Shown piece after piece: positions 1 through 6,298 of a stretch of DNA of 14,502 nt. The stretch covers positions 1-14,502 of the forward strand of contig JAQVYP010000029.1 in assembly GCA_029004655.1 (NCBI GenBank). The letters are read 5' to 3'. Below the pieces are notes generated by a model. The model was not told where the DNA came from, made no database searches, and was given only the letters and a program-made list of their open reading frames with translations. How positions within the stretch are numbered: position 1 is the stretch's first letter; each line of letters begins with the position of its first letter. The DNA comes from Oscillospiraceae bacterium. GTDB taxonomy: Bacteria > Bacillota > Clostridia > Oscillospirales > Acutalibacteraceae. A program made the position numbers and the translations under genes.

Positions 1-551
1 CTCGGCATCCAGTAATATTCCGGTCGGTCATGCCGGACTGAATCGTAGGCGAGAACAACTTGTGCATAAGTACAACGTCCGAGGTCTATGTATCCGGTTT
101 GCATTTGATAAACAGCGTTATCGATAATTCGATATACTTCTTGAGTTTTAACATCAAGGTTTTTATAATAACGTTTTTCATAGGTTTTAATCGGAGTAAA
201 ATGTACGCGTCGGGGGTATATGCTTTCGGTTCTGGCGTTATGATACTCAAAATCACCTGTTGTCGCCCCGTCTGTTGCTGAACTATTTGTTGAGGTAGAG
301 GTTTCATTGTGATTATCTGAACTGTTTGTTTGAGAAGTAGGATCGGAAATGTTATGTGAGTTAGATTCAGAACTGTCAGAGCCGGTAAATTCACTGCTTT
401 GGTCATTTAATGCGGATACAATAGTCTGAGCAGTATCAGCAAAATCAGAAAGAAAAGATGGGGGTTGTTCTGACGATGTGGCGGTGATAGGGTTCTTACA
501 ACCGGAAAGAAATATTAAAATTGCAAGTCCTAGAATAAAAATTTTTTTCAA
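1..551 (-). CDS. Lipoprotein, N-terminal part of a probable transglutaminase-like protein (3' end beyond window)
   Basis: Reading the minus strand from a TTG at 551 gives an uninterrupted 183-codon frame to the window edge. It begins MKKIFILGLAILIFLSGC, a lipoprotein signal peptide with lipobox LSGC (Cys about residue 18), so the product should be a lipid-anchored extracellular protein. Residues about 20-95 are a Ser/Thr/Asn/Asp-rich low-complexity linker. From about 120 a folded region starts, with YYKNLDVKTQEVYRIID and, at the edge, RHDRPEYYWMP. The D-x-PE-[FY]-W pattern is typical of the helical region before the catalytic core in clostridial transglutaminase-like proteins; the catalytic Cys/His/Asp would lie outside the window. 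The TTG start overlaps the upstream stop (TTGA). An AAAGGA sequence at 561-566 is 9 bases upstream, and an in-frame TGA at 558-560 excludes an earlier start. The lipoprotein call is firm; the transglutaminase-like assignment is inference. Confidence 0.8.
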   Translation of the reverse strand, partial: MKKIFILGLAILIFLSGCKNPITATSSEQPPSFLSDFADTAQTIVSALNDQSSEFTGSDSSESNSHNISDPTSQTNSSDNHNETSTSTNSSATDGATTGDFEYHNARTESIYPRRVHFTPIKTYEKRYYKNLDVKTQEVYRIIDNAVYQMQTGYIDLGRCTYAQVVLAYDSVRHDRPEYYWMP

Positions 552-1294
552 TGGCTCTCATCCTTTAGTAATTTTAGAAACTGACTAATATCGTAATAAT
601 CAGCATAAGAAACATCTGTGTTACATGATGATAAAATGTATTTAATGGCAATTGCTTTGTTTGATTCGTCCAAAGACAAAAATGTGTCTATAATTGTCGA
701 TGTAATTGTTTCGGAATTGTCAGTATATTTAATAATTATCACGGCTTGTGCGCCGGTGATTCTAAAAAGGCCTTTTTCAAGCAATATTTTGCCGCTTTCA
801 TCAATAATATTTTTCCCTATATCGAACGAAATACCACCGCTGCTATCGACTATGTGAGCAAGCGCATCTTCGCCCAGAACAAAAAATTTGTCGATTTCCG
901 AATTTGAAACAACTGACACAGCAGATTTAAGAGCAGATATTCCACCATATAAATAATGTCCGGCCAGAGTATCGGTGCGATTAAGAATATTAACAGAACG
1001 ATCAGCAACAGTAGATACGGCGACCGCATTTTGTGAAAACTTTAAATTCGCAATAACATTTTTCGGTTTTTCACCAATATCATAGCAAAACAAAACATTA
1101 ATATCACTAACTGTGGCAACAGGTGCAGCAATCGATGAAATCGAGACGGAAGAATCGCCGTTATCTTGATCAATCAATAAAAATATAGCAGTAAAAACGC
1201 CAAAAACAGATAGACAAATAATAAATGTTAAAGTAAATGCGAGAAAATTATATAGCCTGAATTTTTTTTTAACCTTATGCTTTTTAGCTCTCAA
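548..1294 (-). CDS. Membrane-anchored degenerate LytR-CpsA-Psr (LCP)-like protein
   Basis: The product is 248 residues from the TTG at 1294. It has a basic cytosolic start (RAKKHKVKKKFR), one membrane helix at about residues 15-40, a Ser/Ala linker and an extracellular domain at about 64-245. That domain follows the LCP pattern: a HYLYGGISALKSAV segment (kinhAy..GG), then IDKFFVL, then IVDSSGGISFDI (lvD.lGGv.vdv), then ITGAQAVIIIKYTD (l.G.qAl.y.R). LCP proteins transfer teichoic acid or polysaccharide to peptidoglycan. Here the usual SIPRD segment reads STVADRS, and the catalytic R-x-R after the qAl motif is absent, so transferase activity is doubtful. A longer frame reaches an ATG at 1378, but that codon lies upstream of the TATAAT promoter at 1322-1327. 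The TTG has GGAG 10 bases upstream and is preferred. The gene is translationally coupled to the lipoprotein downstream. Confidence 0.7.
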   Translation of the reverse strand: MRAKKHKVKKKFRLYNFLAFTLTFIICLSVFGVFTAIFLLIDQDNGDSSVSISSIAAPVATVSDINVLFCYDIGEKPKNVIANLKFSQNAVAVSTVADRSVNILNRTDTLAGHYLYGGISALKSAVSVVSNSEIDKFFVLGEDALAHIVDSSGGISFDIGKNIIDESGKILLEKGLFRITGAQAVIIIKYTDNSETITSTIIDTFLSLDESNKAIAIKYILSSCNTDVSYADYYDISQFLKLLKDESH

Positions 1295-1321
1295 GGTATG
1301 GTATCTCCAAACTGTAATAAA

Positions 1322-1350
1322 ATTATAGCACAAATTTGTCAGTATTACAG
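1322..1350 (-). promoter_or_regulatory. Promoter of the LCP-like/lipoprotein operon
   Basis: On the minus strand a perfect TATAAT lies at 1327-1322. A weak -35 (CTGTAA, 1350-1345) stands 17 bases upstream. Transcription would begin near 1315, giving a leader of about 20 bases before the TTG start. This placement supports TTG 1294 over ATG 1378 as the start. Confidence 0.55.
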
Positions 1351-1417
1351 TGTTTTTGTTTGGTAATTTTAAAAACAAGTAATTCCGGCAATAATATTTA
1401 TCATACCCAGATGACTA

Positions 1418-1446
1418 TTGCTCCATTCAAAAAAATATGGTATAAT
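1418..1446 (+). promoter_or_regulatory. Promoter P1 of the aminotransferase operon
   Basis: TTGCTC (1418-1423), a 17-base spacer and an extended -10 (TGG TATAAT, hexamer 1441-1446) form a good sigma-A-type promoter. Transcription would start near 1453, inside an 18-bp palindrome. It would carry a leader of about 140 bases containing the 1477-1521 hairpin. Confidence 0.65.
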
Positions 1447-1461
1447 CACACGAATGTGATT
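1444..1461. promoter_or_regulatory. Operator-like palindrome over P1
   Basis: This is a perfect 7-bp inverted repeat, AATCACA-CGAA-TGTGATT. It overlaps the last bases of the P1 -10 and the predicted start point. A repressor bound here would block P1. The binding protein is unknown. Confidence 0.45.
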
Positions 1462-1476
1462 GTTAAAATATTTAAA

Positions 1477-1521
1477 GCACCTTTTGCTCACCGCTGCGAG
1501 CGGCAACCGCAAAAGCTGTGC
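1477..1521. repeat. GC-rich nested hairpin in the leader of P1
   Basis: Three nested pairings can be read: GCAC/GTGC (1477-1480 with 1518-1521), CTTTTGC/GCAAAAG (1481-1487 with 1509-1515) and CCGCT/AGCGG (1491-1495 with 1499-1503). Internal loops are TCA and CAACC. The element is distinctly GC-rich compared with its AT-rich surroundings. No U-run follows, so it is not an intrinsic terminator. It could be a leader RNA structure or a copy of a small dispersed repeat. Confidence 0.5.
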
Positions 1522-1522
1522 A

Positions 1523-1559
1523 TATTATACCATTCACTCTTCGAATTCATGGTATAATA
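1523..1559. promoter_or_regulatory. Promoter P2 inside an inverted repeat, with an opposing -10
   Basis: An 11-bp perfect inverted repeat (TATTATACCAT at 1523-1533, ATGGTATAATA at 1549-1559) has a 15-base centre. The right arm is an extended -10 (TGG TATAAT, 1553-1558) facing the aminotransferase. Its -35 region is poor. The left arm read on the minus strand is the same extended -10 (1529-1524), facing the LCP-like gene. The repeat may therefore hold overlapping divergent promoters, an operator, or both. Confidence 0.5.
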
Positions 1560-1592
1560 AAAAGATAAATTATCGTTTTTAAAGGAAGGTTA

Positions 1593-2792
1593 ATGCATAT
1601 GAGTTACAAATTTGCAGATCGTGTTATGGGTCTTAAACCATCAGCAATTCGTGAGATTTTAAAATTCACTTCAATGCCGGGATATATCCCTTTTGCGGCA
1701 GGCAATCCGGCACCGGAAGCTTTTCCGATAGAGGCTGTTAACGAAATTTCAGCAAAGCTTTTAAACATGCATCCGGTCGATGCTCTGCAATATTCAATCA
1801 CTGAGGGTTATGCACCTTTAAGAGAACATTTAAAAGACTATATGAAGCGGAAACATAATATAGACCGTGAATTTGATAATATTATCATCACGTCAGGTGC
1901 ACAGCAGGTAATGAACCTTTCAACAATGGCTTTGTGCAATCCGGGTGATACAATTATATGTGAAAACCCTAGTTTTATTGGCTCACTTAATGCATTCAGA
2001 TCATTTGAAATCAATTTAGCCGGCGTTGATGTTGAGGCTGATGGAATGAGCATTGAAGTGCTTGAAAATCAAATCAAATCAAATCAGAAAGCAAGGTTTA
2101 TTTACACTATTCCAAACTTCCAAAATCCGTCGGGTGTCACTATGTCACTTGAAAAGCGCAAAAAGCTTTACGACCTTGCAAAGCAATATGGTTTGCTGAT
2201 TCTTGAGGATAATCCATATGGTGATATTCGCTTTTCCGGCGAAAATATCCCAAGTATTAAAAGCTTTGACGAAGATGGAATCGTCATTTATGCAGGTTCG
2301 TTCTCAAAGGTTTTGGCACCGGGAATTCGTGTGGGATATTGTATTGCTCCTGCCGAGATTATTGCAAAGCTTGTTGTATGTAAGCAGACAAGTGATGTGC
2401 ATTCAAATATTTGGGGGCAAATAATTTGCCATGAATTTATGACGAATTATGATTATGAAGGACATCTGTCAAAAAATTGTAAGATATATGCTAAAAAGGC
2501 AAATCTTATGATGGATTTGATTGATAAATATTTACTTCCAGCCGGTATAACATATACCCGTCCGGAGGGTGGTCTTTTCATCTGGTGCAAATTGCCGGAT
2601 GGCGTGGATATGTTAGAATTCTGCAATGCAGCTGTGGAGCAAAAGGTTGCGGTTGTTCCGGGTAATGCTTTCACAATGAAGGATACTGACCCAACGCAGT
2701 GCTTCAGAGTTAATTTTTCTACTCCAACCGATGAACAATTGGTTCAGGGAATGGAAATATTGGGCGAGGTTGCAAACAAATTAATTAAATAA
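1593..2792 (+). CDS. PLP-dependent class I/II aminotransferase (2-aminoadipate/aromatic aminotransferase-like)
   Basis: The product is a 399-residue fold-type I aminotransferase, the usual length for the group related to 2-aminoadipate/kynurenine aminotransferase II and to MocR C-terminal domains. No HTH domain is attached. Visible landmarks are FAAGNPAPEAFP (34-45), a substrate/cofactor region; YTIPNFQNPSG with Asn178; ILEDNPYG with Asp206 (PLP pyridine) and Tyr209; SFSKVLAPGIRVG with the Schiff-base Lys239 and phosphate-binding Arg246; and FRVNFSTP with Arg372, which binds the substrate carboxylate. It should move amino groups between an amino acid and 2-oxoglutarate in the cytosol. The exact substrate cannot be read from the sequence. 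AAAGGAAGG at 1581-1589 could serve ATG 1593 or ATG 1599 (397 residues); the choice is open. It is first in the operon with trpS 48 bases downstream. Confidence 0.92.
   Translation: MHMSYKFADRVMGLKPSAIREILKFTSMPGYIPFAAGNPAPEAFPIEAVNEISAKLLNMHPVDALQYSITEGYAPLREHLKDYMKRKHNIDREFDNIIITSGAQQVMNLSTMALCNPGDTIICENPSFIGSLNAFRSFEINLAGVDVEADGMSIEVLENQIKSNQKARFIYTIPNFQNPSGVTMSLEKRKKLYDLAKQYGLLILEDNPYGDIRFSGENIPSIKSFDEDGIVIYAGSFSKVLAPGIRVGYCIAPAEIIAKLVVCKQTSDVHSNIWGQIICHEFMTNYDYEGHLSKNCKIYAKKANLMMDLIDKYLLPAGITYTRPEGGLFIWCKLPDGVDMLEFCNAAVEQKVAVVPGNAFTMKDTDPTQCFRVNFSTPTDEQLVQGMEILGEVANKLIK
2067..2086 (+). repeat. Pentanucleotide tandem repeat (AATCA)x4 inside the aminotransferase gene
   Basis: Four exact copies of AATCA encode part of ENQIKSNQK, a surface-type stretch before the YTIPNFQNPSG motif. 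Because the unit is not a multiple of three, gain or loss of one copy would shift the frame. Confidence 0.7.
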
Positions 2793-2840
2793 AATAATTC
2801 TCAAATAATTTTGTGCCGGTCAAGGCTAAGGGAGCATGTT

Positions 2841-3845
2841 ATGAGTGAAATTGAATTAGAAAAGAAAAGAGTTTTCAGTGCAATTCAGCCAAGCGGAATG
2901 TTGACTTTGGGCAACTATCTTGGTGCATTGAAAAACTGGAAAGATATGCAGAATGATTATGATTGCTTGTTTTCAGTTGCTGATTTGCACGCAATTACAG
3001 TTAGGCAGGAGCCTGCCAAGCTTCGTCAACAGGTTTATACAACTGCAGCTCTTTTGTTGGCAATCGGTCTCCAGCCACAAGAAAGCATAATATTTATCCA
3101 GTCACACGTTAGCGCACATTCGCAACTTGCATGGCTGTTAAGCTGTTATACACAGTTTGGCGAATTGTCAAGAATGACTCAGTTTAAAGACAAATCTCAA
3201 AAACATGCAGACAATGTTAATGCCGGCTTGTTTTCCTATCCGTCACTTATGGCTGCGGATATTTTGCTTTACCATTCGGATCTGGTCCCTGTCGGTGCGG
3301 ACCAAAAGCAACACATTGAAATAACACGCGATATTGCAACCAGATTTAACAATATTTATGGTGATGTGTTCACTATTCCTGAACCATATATCAGGAAAAT
3401 CGGCGCGCGTGTAATGTCACTTCAGGAACCAACTAAAAAGATGTCTAAATCTGATGAAAATGTAAACGCATGGGTTGCAATACTTGATAGTCCGGAAGAT
3501 ATTATGCGCAAATTCAAACGTGCCATGACCGATTCAGATTCAAATGTTTGCGTTGGCGAGGGACGTGACGGTGTTAATAATCTTATCGGGATTTATTCTG
3601 CAATCACACACAGAACTGCAGATCAGGTTGCCGCAGAGTTTGAGGGCAAAGGCTATGGGGATTTCAAAAAGGCAGTCGGTGAGGCCGTTGTTGAGGAATT
3701 ACGCCCTGTTCGTGAAAAATATGAGTATTATATTAAAGATAAAAAGGAACTTGAAGCCATTTATAAAATCGGTGCCGAAAAGGCAGAGAAAATTGCCAAT
3801 CGCACACTAGGTAAGGCAATGAAAAAAATTGGCTTTGTTATTTAA
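2841..3845 (+). CDS. trpS: Tryptophanyl-tRNA synthetase (TrpRS)
   Basis: The product is a 334-residue class I aminoacyl-tRNA synthetase that charges tRNA-Trp in the cytosol, of normal bacterial TrpRS length. Seen directly: AIQPSGMLTLGNYLGAL with the HIGH-equivalent TLGN at residues 22-25 (Thr in place of the first His also occurs in Bacillus TrpRS, TIGN); SVADLHAIT; the AMP/tryptophan pocket region FSYPSLMAADILLY and PVGADQKQHIE; and KMSKS at 200-204. ATG 2841 is chosen because AAGGGAG lies 6 bases upstream. An upstream TTG at 2811 has no ribosome binding site and adds unrelated residues. The 48-base gap before it has no room for a T-box, so any control must come from the operon promoters. 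The decarboxylase starts 16 bases after the stop. Confidence 0.97.
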   Translation: MSEIELEKKRVFSAIQPSGMLTLGNYLGALKNWKDMQNDYDCLFSVADLHAITVRQEPAKLRQQVYTTAALLLAIGLQPQESIIFIQSHVSAHSQLAWLLSCYTQFGELSRMTQFKDKSQKHADNVNAGLFSYPSLMAADILLYHSDLVPVGADQKQHIEITRDIATRFNNIYGDVFTIPEPYIRKIGARVMSLQEPTKKMSKSDENVNAWVAILDSPEDIMRKFKRAMTDSDSNVCVGEGRDGVNNLIGIYSAITHRTADQVAAEFEGKGYGDFKKAVGEAVVEELRPVREKYEYYIKDKKELEAIYKIGAEKAEKIANRTLGKAMKKIGFVI

Positions 3846-3861
3846 TTGGGAGCGTGGCAAT

Positions 3862-5187
3862 GTGTCCGATACACCGATTTTTGACGCAGTAATGGATTAT
3901 TCCAAAAAAAATTATATAAGATGTCATACTCCAGGGCACTCGGGCAACGGAGAGGCGCTGAGTGACGCTCTGTCGGCAGTTGCCTCTTTTGATGTTACAG
4001 AGGTTGACGGGCTCGACAGCCTTTATCATGCAGATGATATAATCTTAAAATGCGAGCAAAATGCAGCAAAATTGTTTGAGGCTAAACGCACATTAATTTC
4101 GGCGGGCGGTTGTACTTTAGCGATTCAGACTATGATTGCGCTTGTGTGTCAAAGGGGCGGGAAAATTGCGGTATCCAGGAATGCGCACCGTTCAGTCGTA
4201 TCAACTCTTGCTTTGCTTGATATAGAGCCGATTTGGTTGTATCCCCAAGACAATGTTGTTACAGCCCAAACTGTTGAGGATACTCTAAATAGTATTTCGG
4301 ATGTTTTAGCCGTTTATTTAACCAGCCCCGATTATTACGGTCGTCTTTGCGATATAAAATCTATTTCAGAGGTTTGCCATAGTCATTCCGTTCCACTACT
4401 TGTGGATAATGCGCACGGGTCGCATTTAGGACTTCTAAAGACAAATCTGCACCCAATTCATCTGGGTGCAGATTTAACAGCATGCTCGGCACATAAAACT
4501 CTGCCTGTTTTAACGGGCGGTGCATTTTTAAATATAAATAACGAACAATATATTGAAGACGCCAAACGATTTATGTCGATTTTTGGCTCAACAAGCCCAT
4601 CATATTTGATAATGTCATCGTTAGACACTGCAGTTGACTGGGCATTGAAAAATGGCAAGAAAAGCTTTATAGAGCTAGAAAAAAAGGTATCTGAATTAAA
4701 AACAACAGCAAAAAAATGTGGTATTTTGCCGGATTTCGAAAATGTTGACCCTGTAAGATTAACTTTGCAACCCGCCAAAATCGGTCTTTCGGGAATTGGT
4801 GCGGCAAAGCAGTTGAAATCTGCGGGAATAATCACTGAATATTTCGATGATGAATATGTGGTTCTGATTTTAACACCATTCTTAAATCCATCGGACTTTA
4901 AAATAATTGATTCTGCAATAAAAAACTTGAAGTCCGACGGGACATCGATTACAAAAAATAATATTCTCAAGTTTTCTGCGGCAAAAGCGGTTATGTCACC
5001 AAGACAGGCAATATTTTCAAAGAGTGAGATTATTCCGATTTATATGAGTGAGGGAAGAATAGCGGCTGACATTGTTTGCCCATGTCCTCCGGGAATTCCG
5101 GCAGTTATCCCGGGCGAAGAAATCAGCAGCGCCGTGATTAATTACCTTGCCTCAAGAAATATAAGTGAAATAAGAGTAGTTAAATAG
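3862..5187 (+). CDS. Orn/Lys/Arg decarboxylase family protein (YaaO-type)
   Basis: The product is 441 residues, a PLP-dependent fold-type I decarboxylase of the ornithine/lysine/arginine group. It is the compact Gram-positive form without the N-terminal wing domain of the E. coli enzymes. Motifs (GTG-start numbering): HTPGHSG near 22-28; EVDGLDSLYHADD; NAHRS; VDNAHGSHLG with Asp182 and His185 against the PLP ring; SAHKTLPVLTGG with the Schiff-base Lys212; and a C-terminal CPCPPGIPAVIPGE motif. It should decarboxylate a basic amino acid, feeding polyamine synthesis; which one cannot be told. GTG 3862 is preferred because GGGAG stands 9 bases upstream. The longer ATG 3829 overlaps the trpS end and has no ribosome binding site. 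In B. subtilis yaaO also lies upstream of holB, which supports the assignment. The gene contains a 13-bp hairpin at 4443-4475. Confidence 0.92.
   Translation: MSDTPIFDAVMDYSKKNYIRCHTPGHSGNGEALSDALSAVASFDVTEVDGLDSLYHADDIILKCEQNAAKLFEAKRTLISAGGCTLAIQTMIALVCQRGGKIAVSRNAHRSVVSTLALLDIEPIWLYPQDNVVTAQTVEDTLNSISDVLAVYLTSPDYYGRLCDIKSISEVCHSHSVPLLVDNAHGSHLGLLKTNLHPIHLGADLTACSAHKTLPVLTGGAFLNINNEQYIEDAKRFMSIFGSTSPSYLIMSSLDTAVDWALKNGKKSFIELEKKVSELKTTAKKCGILPDFENVDPVRLTLQPAKIGLSGIGAAKQLKSAGIITEYFDDEYVVLILTPFLNPSDFKIIDSAIKNLKSDGTSITKNNILKFSAAKAVMSPRQAIFSKSEIIPIYMSEGRIAADIVCPCPPGIPAVIPGEEISSAVINYLASRNISEIRVVK
4443..4475. repeat. Perfect 13-bp inverted repeat inside the decarboxylase gene
   Basis: AAATCTGCACCCA (4443-4455), a 7-base loop ATTCATC and TGGGTGCAGATTT (4463-4475) pair without mismatch. 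The segment encodes NLHPIHLGADL, about ten codons before the PLP lysine. Only three T residues follow the stem, so it is a poor terminator. The protein sequence alone does not obviously force the symmetry. Confidence 0.85.
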
Positions 5188-5207
5188 AAATAAAGGAGTG
5201 TGGTATT

Positions 5208-6131
5208 ATGTTTGACCGATTAATTGGTAATGAGCTTATCAAAAGTCAAATTAGTGAAATGGTGTCGGGCAACCGTCTGCCACACGCCATGATTATAGAG
5301 GGCGAAGATGGTCTTGGAAAGCACACATTAGCGGCAATTATTGCGGCAGCGGCAATTTGCGAGCAGAGCAACGCTCCATGCGGAAAGTGTCGTGTGTGTG
5401 ATCTTGTGGCACGATATGTGCACCCCGATGTGTGTCTTTACAGCCCGCAGAAAAGCACCTTCAAGGTTGACACAGTAAGAACAATCAGGAATGATGCTTA
5501 TGTAATGCCGCTGGAAGCAAAGAGGCGTGTTTTCATTTTGGAACATACTGAGCTTATGAATAAAGAGGCTGAAAATGCACTGCTTAAGGTGCTGGAAGAG
5601 CCTCCGGGAACTGCAATCTTCATTTTACTGACCATGAGCGCATCACAGTTGCTCCCAACAATTCGTTCTCGTTGCATCACATTTTCTTTGCAAGAGCCGT
5701 CTTTGGAGCAGGCAACAGAATATATTAAATCTCATACAGATTTTGAATCAGAAGATATCGAAAAGACAGTGACAGAGTGTGGAAACAACATCGGTCGGTC
5801 GCTGGAAATTTTAAATAACGGTAAAGCTTTGCAAATCCAAAATGCTTGGGAGCTTTTCGGGGCTGTTACAAATGGCAAAAAACTTGATGCTTTAAAAGTA
5901 TGCTGCAAAGTTGAAAGTGATAGGTTGGCGATTGATTCCTTGCTGTCAGAGTTCAGAAGAATTTTAACCGATGAATTTAAAAAAAGTGCTTGTGGCAATT
6001 TTAACAAAGAATCAACACAGAATATTTCTAAAATGATTGATATTGTTGACGAAATAATCGTTGCTGCTAAAAGCAATTGCAATAAGGCTTTGCTTCTAAC
6101 AACGCTTTGCGCCCGCCTTTGCGAAACATGA
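5208..6131 (+). CDS. holB: DNA polymerase III subunit delta' (clamp loader)
   Basis: The product is a 307-residue AAA+ protein of the replicative clamp loader, which opens the beta sliding clamp together with DnaX and delta. Order of motifs: LIGNELIKSQI at the start; P-loop-like GEDGLGKHT (32-40); a zinc-binding set Cys51, Cys58, Cys61, Cys64 followed by HPDV; KRRVFILEHTELMNKEAENALLKVLEEPP (106-133), the classic delta'/DnaX signature; and IRSRC (152-156), the SRC motif. The C-terminal half is the helical collar domain. The P-loop lysine is present, as in several Gram-positive delta' proteins, although delta' is generally thought not to hydrolyse ATP. AAAGGAG lies 9 bases before ATG 5208. The gene begins 20 bases after the decarboxylase, so it is the last member of that operon. 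No terminator is seen after it. Confidence 0.95.
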   Translation: MFDRLIGNELIKSQISEMVSGNRLPHAMIIEGEDGLGKHTLAAIIAAAAICEQSNAPCGKCRVCDLVARYVHPDVCLYSPQKSTFKVDTVRTIRNDAYVMPLEAKRRVFILEHTELMNKEAENALLKVLEEPPGTAIFILLTMSASQLLPTIRSRCITFSLQEPSLEQATEYIKSHTDFESEDIEKTVTECGNNIGRSLEILNNGKALQIQNAWELFGAVTNGKKLDALKVCCKVESDRLAIDSLLSEFRRILTDEFKKSACGNFNKESTQNISKMIDIVDEIIVAAKSNCNKALLLTTLCARLCET

Positions 6132-6136
6132 AGTAA

Positions 6137-6178
6137 TTGTAAAAAAAACAAACGTATGATATACTATGTTTAGTATAT
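6137..6178 (+). promoter_or_regulatory. Promoter of ricT with overlapping inverted repeat
   Basis: TTGTAA (6137-6142), a 17-base spacer and an extended -10 (TGA TATACT, hexamer 6160-6165) make a good promoter directly after holB. ATATACTA-TGTT-TAGTATAT (6159-6178), an 8-bp perfect inverted repeat, covers the -10 and start point and could be an operator. A second possible -10 (TATAAT, 6239-6244) lacks a recognisable -35. Confidence 0.5.
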
Positions 6179-6265
6179 GTTAATACTATTTCCAATTAAA
6201 AAGACCGCAAAGATTCGGTGATTTGTAGTTGAAATTAGTATAATACATGGATTAAATAACAATCG

Positions 6266-6284
6266 TGCCGACTAATTAGCGGCA
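6266..6284 (+). promoter_or_regulatory. Hairpin just upstream of the ricT ribosome binding site
   Basis: TGCCG-ACTAATTAG-CGGCA can fold with a 5-bp GC-rich stem and an inner CTAATTAG palindrome. It ends 4 bases before the GGAG that serves ricT, so it could affect ribosome access. This may also be chance. Confidence 0.3.
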
Positions 6285-6298
6285 GAATGGAGCATATA

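Noticed and set aside
86..406. 106-codon open frame on the minus strand
   Set aside because: It lies in another frame of the lipoprotein, has no ribosome binding site and no signal or domain. The lipoprotein frame has a signal peptide, a lipobox and a coupled start.
1295..1378. N-terminal extension of the LCP-like gene to ATG 1378
   Set aside because: It would start upstream of the TATAAT promoter at 1322-1327, has no ribosome binding site, and adds residues that fit no part of the family; TTG 1294 has GGAG well placed.
1477..1521. Intrinsic terminator
   Set aside because: Neither strand has a U-run after the stem, and no gene ends next to it.
2793..2840. T-box or tryptophan leader before trpS
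   Set aside because: The gap is 48 bases and lacks a specifier stem, a T-box sequence and a terminator.
3829..3861. ATG 3829 as decarboxylase start, overlapping trpS
   Set aside because: No Shine-Dalgarno precedes it; the extra residues MALLFNWERGN are the trpS end and GGGAG site read in another frame.
4458..4970. 170-codon open frame on the minus strand inside the decarboxylase
   Set aside because: It is antisense to a well-conserved gene, with no ribosome binding site or recognisable domain.
6132..6160. Terminator after holB (run of A residues)
   Set aside because: No stem precedes a U-run on the plus strand; the A-rich stretch is the spacer of the ricT promoter.
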